64,000 nt of DNA from Desulforapulum sp034007745 (lineage in GTDB: Bacteria > Desulfobacterota > Desulfobacteria > Desulfobacterales > Desulfobacteraceae), in assembly GCA_034007745.1 (NCBI GenBank), contig JAVEQI010000015.1, positions 11,733 through 75,732 on the forward strand, given 5' to 3'. The notes under the pieces are model-generated. The model had not been told where the DNA came from. It did not search any database and was given only the letters and a program-made list of their open reading frames with translations. Shown piece by piece: positions 7,926-16,356 of this stretch. Both the position numbers and the translations under genes were made by a program. Numbering within the stretch: position 1 is the first letter of the stretch; the number at the start of each line of letters is the position of its first letter.

Positions 7926-9773
7926 ATGACAGAACAGATAGCAGACCGGCGGGACATCGATTTTGTGCTGTACGAACAGCTGAACACAAGGGCCATCCTT
8001 GCATCGGACAAATTCAAAGATATCAACAAGACCATGGCAGACATGGTTATCAGGGAGGCAAGAAACCTTGCAATTAAGGAGATCCTTCCCACATACACCC
8101 TATGCGACCGCCAGGGTGTCGTCTTTGACAAGGGGTGTGTAACCGCTCCGGAATGCTTTGAAAGGGTGTTGAAGCTCCTGCAGGAGGGAGAGTGGGGAGC
8201 CCTCACGGCCGATCCTGAATTCGGAGGCCAGGGACTTCCCCACACAATAGCCCAGGCCGCCTTTGACTACCTTATCGGGGCAAATTACACGGCCATGGTC
8301 TATGTAATTCTGGGACATGGCGCTGGTAAAATGATAGAATACTTCGGCACACCGACCCAGAAGGCACTATTTCTCGAAAAGCTGTACACCCTTGAGTGGG
8401 GAGGGTCCATGCTTCTGACCGAACCCGAAGCAGGGTCGGACCTCGGTGCCCTCACAACAACGGCATCCAGAAACGACGACGGCACCTATTCGATCTCGGG
8501 CAGCAAGATCTTCATCACCAACGGCGAACAGAACCTCACCGATAACATCATCCATCCGGTCCTTGCAAGGATCGAAGGAGCACCCGCAGGAACCAAGGGC
8601 ATCTCCATCTTCATCGTTCCCAAAATATGGGTCAACGAGGACGGCAGCTTTGGTGAGCCAAACGACGTGGTCTGTACGGGCATAGAAGAAAAAATGGGTC
8701 TCCACGGAAGTCCCACATGCAGCCTCTCCCTCGGCAGCAGGGGCCAGTGCCGGGGGTTCCTCCTTGGCAAGGAAAACCAGGGCATGGAGATCATGTTTCA
8801 CATGATGAACGAGGTGCGCCTGGAGGTGGGCACCCAGGCAGCCACCCACGCATCCTGCGCCTATCTCCACGCCCTTGACTATGCCCAAACCCGGCTCCAG
8901 GGCCGTTCTTTAGATGCAGGCCGGGACGGTTCAGCACCCCAGGTACCCATAATAAAGCATCCGGACGTACGCCGCATGCTCATCAGGATGAAGGCCTATG
9001 TGGAAGGCATGAGAAGCCTGCTCTATTACACTGCCTCGTGCATCGACTGGAGCCATTGCGCAGACACGCCTGAAGAAAAGGATCGTTACCAGGGGCTCAC
9101 CGAAATCCTCACACCCATTGTCAAAGCCTATTGCAGCGAACGCGGATTTGACGTATGTGTGGAGGCAATGCAGGTATTTGGCGGCTATGGCTATACCCGG
9201 GAATACCCCATGGAGCAGCTGGTCAGGGACTGCAAAATATGCTCGATCTACGAGGGGGCAAACGGAATCCAGGCCATGGATTTCCTTGCCAGAAAACTGA
9301 CCATGCACAAGGGCTCCTGGCTCTCGTCCCTTGTGGACGAAATCAGACAGACAGCCCAAACGGCCCTGGATACAGAAGGCCTGGAGGAGATGGGTAAAAA
9401 GGTTATGGATGCGGCTGAGCTCCTTGAAACGACCTGCACAAAAACAGCCATGGCAATAAAGGGCCCTGGGTTCAAATCGGCCTTTGCCCTTGCCCACCCC
9501 CTGCTTGAAGCAACAGGGGATGTGGTCATGGCATGGATGCTCCTCTGGCGGGCAAATGCTGCACAGGAACCATTGGACAAAATATTGAACAGGGTAAATG
9601 CCAATTCCCTTGATGAAGTATTTGCAAAGGACAAAAACGCCGCCTTTTACCACGGCAAAATAACCACAGCCGAATTTTTCATCAACACTCTTTTACCCGC
9701 AACCATGGGAAAACTTGAGGCCATTGTCCAGGGAACAAGCCCTGCGGTCACAATCCATGACAGTTCATTTTAA
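7926..9773 (+). CDS. Acyl-CoA dehydrogenase, long form
   Basis: A 615-residue FAD enzyme catalysing alpha,beta-dehydrogenation of acyl-CoA. It has the usual N-terminal helical, middle beta (LTEPEAGSDLGALTTTA signature) and C-terminal helical domains, the flavin/substrate region QVFGGYGYTREYP and the catalytic Glu in IYEGANGIQAMDF. About 150 extra C-terminal residues make it the long type (about 600 residues) found beside 3-hydroxyacyl-CoA dehydrogenases, rather than the 380-residue classical type. Electrons would leave through an electron-transfer flavoprotein, which is not encoded here. It sits 24 bases after the dehydrogenase and 17 before the thiolase, so co-transcription is almost certain. 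Confidence 0.92.
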   Translation: MTEQIADRRDIDFVLYEQLNTRAILASDKFKDINKTMADMVIREARNLAIKEILPTYTLCDRQGVVFDKGCVTAPECFERVLKLLQEGEWGALTADPEFGGQGLPHTIAQAAFDYLIGANYTAMVYVILGHGAGKMIEYFGTPTQKALFLEKLYTLEWGGSMLLTEPEAGSDLGALTTTASRNDDGTYSISGSKIFITNGEQNLTDNIIHPVLARIEGAPAGTKGISIFIVPKIWVNEDGSFGEPNDVVCTGIEEKMGLHGSPTCSLSLGSRGQCRGFLLGKENQGMEIMFHMMNEVRLEVGTQAATHASCAYLHALDYAQTRLQGRSLDAGRDGSAPQVPIIKHPDVRRMLIRMKAYVEGMRSLLYYTASCIDWSHCADTPEEKDRYQGLTEILTPIVKAYCSERGFDVCVEAMQVFGGYGYTREYPMEQLVRDCKICSIYEGANGIQAMDFLARKLTMHKGSWLSSLVDEIRQTAQTALDTEGLEEMGKKVMDAAELLETTCTKTAMAIKGPGFKSAFALAHPLLEATGDVVMAWMLLWRANAAQEPLDKILNRVNANSLDEVFAKDKNAAFYHGKITTAEFFINTLLPATMGKLEAIVQGTSPAVTIHDSSF

Positions 9774-9790
9774 AAAAACAGGAGAGACAA

Positions 9791-11041
9791 ATGAAAGAAG
9801 TTGTAATCGTTTCAGGATGCAGGACCGCCATCGGCGGATTTGGCGGAACACTCAAAAATCTTAGTGGCGCACACCTTGCCGCCATCACCATGAAGGAAGC
9901 TGTTAAGCGGGCCGGAATTGATCCGGCAATCATCGATGACGTTCGTTACGGCACCTGCATCGAATCCTGCGACACCCTTAACACGGCAAGGGTTGCTTCC
10001 CTTTTGGCGGGATTCCCGGACACGATCCCTGCCGTCACCATCAACCGGGTCTGCATCTCGGGCATGGAGAGTATGATATCGGGCATGGCAATGATCCAGG
10101 CGGGAATGGCCGATGTTATCCTTGCCGGGGGCACCGAGCACATGTCAAGCGCCCCCTATGCCGTCCCAGGGGCCCGTTGGGGATGCCGTCTCCAGGACAG
10201 CACCCTTGTGGACACCATGATCCACGCCCTCCACTGCGGCTCCCACGTGATTCCCCATCCTGAAGACGGGCCGGTTGATGCGACCAAGGCCCCCTTAAGC
10301 ATGTTCGTGGGCAAACCCTATATCATGGGCCACACAGCTGAATTCGTTGCCCAGCACCACGGGATCACAAGGGAAGAGTCTGATGAGGTGGCATTGAGAA
10401 GTCACAACCAGGCAGAGCGGGCCACCAACGACGGGTCGTTTGCCGACGAGATCGTTCCGGTTTCAGTTCCCCAGCGGAAAAAAGATCCCATCATCTTTGA
10501 CAAGGACGAACACTTCAGGCCCGGCATGACCATGGAAAAACTTGCCAAACTGCCCCCGGCCTTTGTGCCTAAAATAGGCACGGTAACAGCAGGCAACTCC
10601 TCGGGTCTCAACGACGGATCCACGGGCATGGTCATCATGTCCCTTGACCGGGCAAAGGAGCTCGGGCTCAAACCCATTGCCAGGATCAAGGCCGTATCCC
10701 GGGGAGCCTGTCACCCTTCGGTCATGGGTCTGTCGCCTGTTCCTGCGGTGAACAACCTCATCAAGAACAGCAACCTGTCCCTCAAGGATTTCGAGCTGAT
10801 AGAGTTGAACGAAGCCTTTGCAGCCCAGTACCTCGGGTGTGAGAAGGAGCTTGGCCTCAATCGGGAGATCACCAATGTCAACGGATCAGGCATCGGCCTT
10901 GGTCATCCAGTAGGTTCCACCGGGGCAAGAATCGTGGTCTCCCTCATGCATGCCCTCAAGCGCAGGAACAAGAGCCTTGGCATGGCGACCCTTTGCGGCG
11001 GCGGCGGCGTATCCATGGCCTGCGCCATTGAAATAATGTAA
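9791..11041 (+). CDS. Acetyl-CoA acyltransferase (thiolase)
   Basis: A 416-residue thiolase that cleaves 3-ketoacyl-CoA with CoA or condenses two acetyl-CoA. Seen: the acylated cysteine in INRVCISGMESM (about residue 88-93), the NEAFAAQYLG block, the general-base His in NGSGIGLGHPVGSTGAR and the second catalytic Cys in TLCGGGGVSMA near the C-terminus. A good ribosome site (ggagagacaaATG) precedes it. It is the last gene of the operon and is followed after 26 bases by a strong terminator. Whether it acts as a degradative FadA-type or an acetoacetyl-CoA thiolase is open. Confidence 0.93.
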   Translation: MKEVVIVSGCRTAIGGFGGTLKNLSGAHLAAITMKEAVKRAGIDPAIIDDVRYGTCIESCDTLNTARVASLLAGFPDTIPAVTINRVCISGMESMISGMAMIQAGMADVILAGGTEHMSSAPYAVPGARWGCRLQDSTLVDTMIHALHCGSHVIPHPEDGPVDATKAPLSMFVGKPYIMGHTAEFVAQHHGITREESDEVALRSHNQAERATNDGSFADEIVPVSVPQRKKDPIIFDKDEHFRPGMTMEKLAKLPPAFVPKIGTVTAGNSSGLNDGSTGMVIMSLDRAKELGLKPIARIKAVSRGACHPSVMGLSPVPAVNNLIKNSNLSLKDFELIELNEAFAAQYLGCEKELGLNREITNVNGSGIGLGHPVGSTGARIVVSLMHALKRRNKSLGMATLCGGGGVSMACAIEIM

Positions 11042-11061
11042 AAACTCTTTCCAAAACAACC

Positions 11062-11107
11062 AAAAACAAACGGGACGTTTCAGGTGAAACGTCCCGTTTG
11101 TTTTTTT
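11062..11107. terminator. Strong, probably bidirectional intrinsic terminator
   Basis: A perfect 15-pair inverted repeat (11068-11082 with 11085-11099; arms contain ACGGGACGTTTCA... and its complement) continues outwards as an A-tract upstream and a T-tract downstream (TTTGTTTTTTT). It lies between the convergent thiolase and copper-ATPase genes and can terminate both. Confidence 0.92.
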
Positions 11108-11126
11108 ATAAAATGTCAGCCTGGGG

Positions 11127-11184
11127 GGCGGCTGTCGGTATTCCCCGACTTTTTTGGTTCAGCAAGGGGATACCGACTGCCGCC
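11127..11184. repeat. Large imperfect inverted repeat next to the terminator
   Basis: Left arm GGCGGCTGTCGGTATTCCCC (11127-11146) pairs with GGGGATACCGACTGCCGCC (11166-11184) with one mismatch and one bulge, around a 19-base loop. The right arm belongs to the 53-bp dispersed repeat described at 11157-11209. It may be a second terminator for the minus-strand copA or a remnant of a small mobile element. Confidence 0.7.
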
Positions 11185-11209
11185 TATTGTATAAAATAAA
11201 AATGAGAAT
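11157..11209 (+). repeat. 53-bp dispersed repeat, copy 1
   Basis: It begins GTTCAGCAAGGGGATACC and ends AAAATAAAAATGAGAAT. A second copy of identical length lies on the opposite strand at 24425-24477; the two agree over both ends and differ mainly in the central 15 bases, where one base is shifted. Seen directly by alignment of the two. Confidence 0.75.
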
Positions 11210-11215
11210 TACTGA

Positions 11216-13759
11216 TCAATCCATCAGCTTTTTTTCAAATCGCTTGAGAAGCAGGGAATTTCCCACAACCGACAACGAGGACATCCACATGGCAATGCTT
11301 GCAAATTCAGGTTTCAGGGTCAAGCCATACCCGGGATAGAGAACCCCGGCCGCAATTGGAATCATGAGCAGATTGTAGAAAAAAGCCCAGAAAAAGTTCA
11401 TTTTAATGGTTTTCAGGCTCTTCTTACCAAGACGTATAGCCCGCTCCACATCAAGGAGACTGTTTTTCACAAGAATCACATCCCCGGTCTCCTTGGCAAC
11501 ATCGGTTCCAGATCCAATGGCAATGCCTATATCTGCCTGGGCAAGGGCCGGAGCATCATTGATCCCGTCTCCCACCATGGCAACCTTTAAACCCTTTGCC
11601 TGCCATTTTTTCACCGTGTTGATTTTATCCTGGGGCAAGACCTCTGCCTCCACCTCATCTATCCCCACCTGTTTAGCCACGGCAAGGGCCGAGGTAAGGT
11701 TGTCCCCCGAGACCAGAGCCGTTCGGATGCCCGCCCTGTGGAGCCGTTCCACCGCCTCTTTTGAATCTGGTTTGATCATGTCTGAAAGCGACAGGATACC
11801 AACCATTCGGTTGTCAAGGGCGATGTAAACTGTTGTTTTACCCTGCTCGGCGAGCATCTTGCCCTTGGATTCCATCTCCGGGGTAATATCAACCCCCTTG
11901 ACCAGTTTCAGATTTCCAGCCTTTAACTCTTTGCCGTTCAAGAGACATTGAACACCAAAACCCGAAATCTCTCTTGCCCCAGTTGTTTTTTCTGGTTCAA
12001 AACCACTCTGCCTGGCAAAGGCCACAACCGACGCTGCAAGGGGATGGGAAGAGTTGACCTCCGCACTTACCACAAGCTTCAAAAAATCATCCCGGGTAAC
12101 TCCCTCTGCCGGAAATACGTCGCTCACCTCTGGTTTCCCCCTGGTGATGGTACCGGTTTTATCAAACAACACAACGTCCAGGTGAGATATATTTTCAAGG
12201 ACAGAGCCCTTTTTAAAAAGAATGCCCCGGTTGAGCCCCACGCCGGTACCCACCATAATCGCAGTTGGGGTGGCAAGGCCAAGGGCGCAGGGGCAGGCAA
12301 TGACAAGCACGGCAATCATACGTTCAAAGGAGAACAAGAAAGGGGTTGTGTCAGCGTCTGCCCCGAGAGCTCCCATGAAATACCAGTAGAAAAAAGTGGC
12401 AAGGGCCACGGCAACGACAATGGGAACAAATACATTGGAAATCGTGTCTGCAAGGCGCTGGATCGGGGCCTTGTCCGCCTGGGCATCCTCCACCATTTTA
12501 ACGATACCTGCAAGCACGGTATCGTTGCCGGTTTTTGTGGTTTTTACTCTAATCGTGCCGGACTGGTTGATGGTTGCCCCGATAACTTTATCACCAGGTA
12601 CTTTATGGACCGGAAAGGATTCACCGGTGAGCATGGATTCATCCACCTGGGTTTCTCCCTCCAGGACCTCCCCGTCAACGGGAATTTTTTCGCCGGCAAG
12701 CACCTTTACCACATCGCCCTTTTCCACAAGGGATGGGTGAATCATCTCCTCCAGACCAGCTCTTACGACCCTTGCCTGATCCGGATTAAGGGCCAGAAGT
12801 TCTTTCAATGCCTGGCCGGTTTTTCCCTTGGCATTTGCCTCGAGCATCTTTCCGATCATGATAAAGGTGATGAGCATGGCTGAGCTGTCAAAGAACACAG
12901 GTTTGGCAGCGTCAATAAAAAACAGGGAAAACACGCTGTAGAAGTAGGCTGCCGAAATTCCCAGGCTGATCAGCACATCCATGTTGGCGACCCGGTTTTT
13001 CAACGAGTAATATGCTCCCTCGTAAAAGGCCCTTCCCGAGACAAACTGCACAAGAGTAGCCAGGACAAAAAGAATGCTGTTTGTGACGGCCATGCCAAAG
13101 GGCCCCAAATGCATGATCAAGACCATGGGAACGGTCAGCCCCAGGGCAAAAAAGAACCTGAATCGTTCCCTGGCGGCAGCGGCCTGGCCTCCAGCCTTGT
13201 CCAGAGTGGCCCTGTATCCAGCCTGCTTAACAACATCCAGGATACCGGCATCGTCTAAAACCCTTGGATCATAGGTGACAAAGCCCTTGTTTAGGGGCAG
13301 GTTGATCGAGGTTGTCCTAACCCCCTTTGTCCGTTTAAAGGCCTTTTCTATTGCAAGGGAACAGTTGGCGCAGGTCATGCCCTCGATGTTAAAGGAGATG
13401 TCGGAAAAATTGTCCTGGCCGGATTCAAGTTCTAGTTCAGGCCCAGGTTCGAGCTCGAATTCAAGATCGGGAGCAGCCTCTGGCTGAGAAAACTCAAGGG
13501 TGACATCGTCCTCCCGGGGGGCTCCTTCTCGAAGCTCTTTGACCTCAGGGGGCTCCAGGGAATAATCGTTGTCAAGAATGACGGCCTCAACATCCGCAAG
13601 AGTGCTCTTATCGGTATCAAGGGTAAACGAGACAACTTCATCCTCAAACGAGGCAGCGGCATCTTTTACCCCTGGAAGTTTGTTCAATTCCGTAGCAACT
13701 GTATTTTCGCAATGGCTGCACATCATGCCATAGACTTTTATTTTCTGATTTTCGATCAT
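11216..13759 (-). CDS. copA: Copper-exporting P1B-type ATPase with two heavy-metal-binding domains
   Basis: An 847-residue P-type ATPase moving Cu+ out of the cytosol. Seen in order: HMA domain 1 (residues about 4-70, metal site GMMCSHC); a Glu/Pro-rich acidic linker (about 75-120); HMA domain 2 (GMTCANC, about 122-190); membrane helices; the phosphatase motif LTGESFPVHK; the Cu-type membrane site CPC in VIACPCALGLATP (about residue 490); the phosphorylated Asp in DKTGTITRG (about 533); and GDGINDAPALAQAD near the C-terminus. CPC and two HMA domains fit copper/silver rather than zinc. A strong AGGAGG site precedes the ATG at 13759. It is 33 bases downstream of a copper-chaperone gene, forming a copZ-copA unit. 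Confidence 0.95.
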   Translation of the reverse strand: MIENQKIKVYGMMCSHCENTVATELNKLPGVKDAAASFEDEVVSFTLDTDKSTLADVEAVILDNDYSLEPPEVKELREGAPREDDVTLEFSQPEAAPDLEFELEPGPELELESGQDNFSDISFNIEGMTCANCSLAIEKAFKRTKGVRTTSINLPLNKGFVTYDPRVLDDAGILDVVKQAGYRATLDKAGGQAAAARERFRFFFALGLTVPMVLIMHLGPFGMAVTNSILFVLATLVQFVSGRAFYEGAYYSLKNRVANMDVLISLGISAAYFYSVFSLFFIDAAKPVFFDSSAMLITFIMIGKMLEANAKGKTGQALKELLALNPDQARVVRAGLEEMIHPSLVEKGDVVKVLAGEKIPVDGEVLEGETQVDESMLTGESFPVHKVPGDKVIGATINQSGTIRVKTTKTGNDTVLAGIVKMVEDAQADKAPIQRLADTISNVFVPIVVAVALATFFYWYFMGALGADADTTPFLFSFERMIAVLVIACPCALGLATPTAIMVGTGVGLNRGILFKKGSVLENISHLDVVLFDKTGTITRGKPEVSDVFPAEGVTRDDFLKLVVSAEVNSSHPLAASVVAFARQSGFEPEKTTGAREISGFGVQCLLNGKELKAGNLKLVKGVDITPEMESKGKMLAEQGKTTVYIALDNRMVGILSLSDMIKPDSKEAVERLHRAGIRTALVSGDNLTSALAVAKQVGIDEVEAEVLPQDKINTVKKWQAKGLKVAMVGDGINDAPALAQADIGIAIGSGTDVAKETGDVILVKNSLLDVERAIRLGKKSLKTIKMNFFWAFFYNLLMIPIAAGVLYPGYGLTLKPEFASIAMWMSSLSVVGNSLLLKRFEKKLMD

Positions 13760-13792
13760 CCCGCACCCCTCCTTTCCATACGGAGAATCATA

Positions 13793-14002
13793 TCAGCTTT
13801 TTTCTGTTGCCGTGAACCCAAAGGATTTAATCTTCTCTATAACCGCATCCATATCAATATCAGGGCCAACCTTGAAATCAGCCGACTTATTTTCCAGATC
13901 CACATGGACGTCAGTCACATTTTCAACCGATTCAAGATATTTTTTCACCCTGCCAACACAATGCTGGCATGACATTCCCTCGATTCTCAATTTTTTTTCC
14001 AT
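13793..14002 (-). CDS. copZ: Copper chaperone (single HMA domain)
   Basis: A 69-residue protein made of one ferredoxin-like HMA domain with metal site GMSCQHC near the N-terminus and the second-half pattern VDLENKSADF. This length and make-up is that of CopZ. It lies directly upstream of copA on the same strand with an AAGGAGG ribosome site, so it most likely carries Cu+ to CopA. HMA1 of CopA (MMCSHC) resembles it, which suggests duplication. Metal choice is from family and context, not measured. Confidence 0.9.
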   Translation of the reverse strand: MEKKLRIEGMSCQHCVGRVKKYLESVENVTDVHVDLENKSADFKVGPDIDMDAVIEKIKSFGFTATEKS

Positions 14003-14054
14003 GCTAGCCTCCTTAGATCATCTTTGTATCCAGAATGCTAAAAGTTACTACACA

Positions 14055-14069
14055 TTGACACCAAGTCAA
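14055..14069 (-). promoter_or_regulatory. Candidate copper-responsive dyad upstream of copZ
   Basis: TTGAC-ACCAA-GTCAA is a five-base perfect dyad 53 bases before copZ. On the copZ strand it contains a -35-like TTGACT; a poor -10 (TAACTT) follows 16 bases later. A dyad overlapping the spacer/-35 of a weak promoter is what MerR/CueR- or CsoR-type control would look like, but neither regulator is encoded nearby. Confidence 0.35.
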
Positions 14070-14281
14070 ATAAAAAGCACCGCCCCGGGATTGTTGATCC
14101 TTGCCCAAGGGTCCGGTAAAGTTTGGTATTTCCCATATCTTTTGACGTCTCGGTGGTGTAGGATGAAACCCAGTATGGGAACTTTACCTTACACATCAGC
14201 AACTGGCTGTATGCTCTGACTTTTTCTGTCTTATCCGGCAGACCTTTTCCCTGTCATACATGACCTTGAGGAGGAAAAGCA

Positions 14282-14974
14282 GTGGAAACAGAAAGAGAAG
14301 TGGCAGCCCATGCCCTGGAAAAACTCTTTTCCCGGATTACGACATCCCATTTAGAACCTCGATTTTCCCAGGAAGGAATCAAGGCCGCCCTGATTCAGAT
14401 CATGGACCTTGCCCAGGAGATGGTTAAACACATAAGCGATGCCCAGGAGGAACCAGGAGTGGAGTGCGCTAAAGGCTGTAGCTATTGCTGCTATACCCAG
14501 GTCAAGCTCACCCCTGCCGAGGCTCTTTTTACCTTTTCCTGGATAGGCCAGAAGTTTTCAAGCCAGGAGAAACTCCTGTTGTGGAGGCGAATCGACAACA
14601 ACCGGCGCTTGACCGAAGGACAGTCCCTTTCAACAAGAGTCAAAATAAAAAAAAGTTCCCCCTGCATTTTCCTCATAAACAATGGCTGCGCCATCTATCC
14701 GGTGCGACCCTTTATCTGCCGATCATGGTCATCCTACAGCCGCCAGAGGTGCATGGATGCATTTAACACGGGGGACCACACGGCTGAAATCGAAACCTCG
14801 ACCTCGAGCAACTTTGTCTTTTCCCTTGCCAGGCAGAGCATTCAAACGGCATGCCATAACCACGGGCTCGAATCCCAGCCCCTGGAACTGCCAAGGGCCA
14901 TGGACTGCTGTCACACCAACACTGCCCCCTTTACCCATTGGCTTGGGGGAAAGCATCTGTTTGAAGGGATCTAA
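14282..14974 (+). CDS. YkgJ-family cysteine-cluster protein
   Basis: A 230-residue soluble protein with the YkgJ (UPF0153) cysteine pattern: CAKGCSYCCYTQV near residue 60 and then CIFLINNGCAIYPVRPFICRSW about 60 residues later, likely a zinc or iron-sulfur cluster site (known for the family only as a motif; function unknown). Start is GTG 14282, supported by AGGAGG at about 14270-14276. The preceding 279 bases (14003-14281) contain only the dyad noted upstream of copZ. A related but distinct member is encoded at 60634. It stands alone, so no pathway can be assigned. Confidence 0.8.
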   Translation: METEREVAAHALEKLFSRITTSHLEPRFSQEGIKAALIQIMDLAQEMVKHISDAQEEPGVECAKGCSYCCYTQVKLTPAEALFTFSWIGQKFSSQEKLLLWRRIDNNRRLTEGQSLSTRVKIKKSSPCIFLINNGCAIYPVRPFICRSWSSYSRQRCMDAFNTGDHTAEIETSTSSNFVFSLARQSIQTACHNHGLESQPLELPRAMDCCHTNTAPFTHWLGGKHLFEGI

Positions 14975-15016
14975 CCACGAAAGGCACGAAAAAAACTATT
15001 CTTTAGTGTCATTCCG

Positions 15017-15051
15017 CCCAGTACCCAACACCCACAACCCAGCGCCCAGTA
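15017..15051 (+). repeat. Tandem heptamer tract, CCCAGTA type
   Basis: Five in-register seven-base units: CCCAGTA, CCCAACA, CCCACAA, CCCAGCG, CCCAGTA. The tract is followed by GCTTCTTTTTCATATAAAA. A three-unit copy with the same 3' flank lies at 43476-43496. A short further heptamer pair (GACACCT GACACCT) is at about 15157-15170. Confidence 0.85.
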
Positions 15052-15204
15052 GCTTCTTTTTCATATAAAATGTAAAACAGGCAATGAAGGATACCTGTTC
15101 CAATATCTTGAACATTTTGACTTTTGGCTTGAATTTGGGTATGTTCGGGTCTGAAATTAAAGACACCTGACACCTGAAACACTATGATATGGTAAAAAAA
15201 AGAC

Positions 15205-16338
15205 ATGACCAGAGAGTTTGACAACAAAATAAAGACATTCAGGGACAGTATTGACCGGATCGACCGCCAGATCCTGGAACTGATATCCCAGAGGCTGGAT
15301 CAGGTGGAAAAGGTGGTTGCCCTTAAAAAGACCCACAACATCCCCGTATACCACCCGGCAAGGGAAGAGGATCTGATCTCAAAGCTGCGCAGCCAGGCGT
15401 CAGGAACAGGTGTGGATCCTGAATTTATCGAAGAGATGTACCGGGTCATCCTGAGAAATTCCAGGCTCAGGCAGACCGGACAGATGAAGCAAAAGGGTAT
15501 CAGGCCCGGTGCCAGGGTGCTCATGGTTGGAGGCGGCGGGCAGATGGGGCAGTTCTTCTCCGCCATGTTTTGTTCTTCGGGCTATGAGGTCACTATCCTC
15601 GGTGAAAACGACTGGGAAAATGCTGAGGAGTTGTGCAAAGGCACAGACCTGGTGCTGATCTGCGTTCCCATCAATGTAACCCTTGAAACCATTCAACGGA
15701 TTGCCCCGTTTGTCCCGCCAACCGCCATCCTTGCCGACATAACAAGCATCAAGCAGGGGCCGGTGAATGAAATGCTCGAACAGTTCAAAGGTCCTGTAAT
15801 GGGCCTGCACCCCCTGTTCGGTCCCTCCTGTTCAACCCTTGACAAGCAGCTCATTGCCGTTGTGCCTGGAAGGAATAACAATGCCTGCCAGTGGCTCCTG
15901 GACCAGCTGACCCTTTGGGGTGCCATAGTGGTCGGATCCACGGCCCGGGAGCACGATGAAATCATGGATATTGTCCAGGCCCTTCGCCATTTTGCCACCT
16001 TCTGCTTTGGTCAGTTCCTGTGCGAACGAAATATCAAACTTGAAAGAAGCCTGGAATTTTCAAGTCCGATTTACCGCCTGGAAATAGGCATGGTGGGCAG
16101 GCTTTTTGCCCAGAGCGGCAATCTTTACTCTGAAATAATATTTGCCACCCCGGATAGAAGACGCCTCTTAAAGGAGTATGTGGCTTCAATAAACGACCAG
16201 ATTGCCCTGGTCGACAACAACGACAAGACTCTTTTTGAACAACGATTTGCTGAAATTGCCCATTGGTTCGGCCCGTTCAGTGAACAGGCCATGGGTGAGA
16301 GCGATTTCATCATCGACAAGCTCATCGAGAGGTTCTAA
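15205..16338 (+). CDS. tyrA: Bifunctional chorismate mutase / prephenate dehydrogenase (T-protein)
   Basis: A 377-residue enzyme of tyrosine synthesis. Residues about 5-90 are an AroQ chorismate mutase (RDSIDRIDRQILELISQRL, then VALKKTHNIPVYHPAREE). From about residue 98 there is a prephenate dehydrogenase Rossmann domain (VLMVGGGGQMGQFFSAMF) with the substrate loop MGLHPLFGPS and the helical C-terminal domain. Length and domain order match enterobacterial TyrA (about 373). Chorismate is rearranged to prephenate and oxidised to 4-hydroxyphenylpyruvate with NAD+. No good Shine-Dalgarno is visible before ATG 15205. It stands alone; no other aromatic-pathway gene is in the window. Confidence 0.93.
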   Translation: MTREFDNKIKTFRDSIDRIDRQILELISQRLDQVEKVVALKKTHNIPVYHPAREEDLISKLRSQASGTGVDPEFIEEMYRVILRNSRLRQTGQMKQKGIRPGARVLMVGGGGQMGQFFSAMFCSSGYEVTILGENDWENAEELCKGTDLVLICVPINVTLETIQRIAPFVPPTAILADITSIKQGPVNEMLEQFKGPVMGLHPLFGPSCSTLDKQLIAVVPGRNNNACQWLLDQLTLWGAIVVGSTAREHDEIMDIVQALRHFATFCFGQFLCERNIKLERSLEFSSPIYRLEIGMVGRLFAQSGNLYSEIIFATPDRRRLLKEYVASINDQIALVDNNDKTLFEQRFAEIAHWFGPFSEQAMGESDFIIDKLIERF

Positions 16339-16356
16339 GGCTCCGGAGGTTTTACC

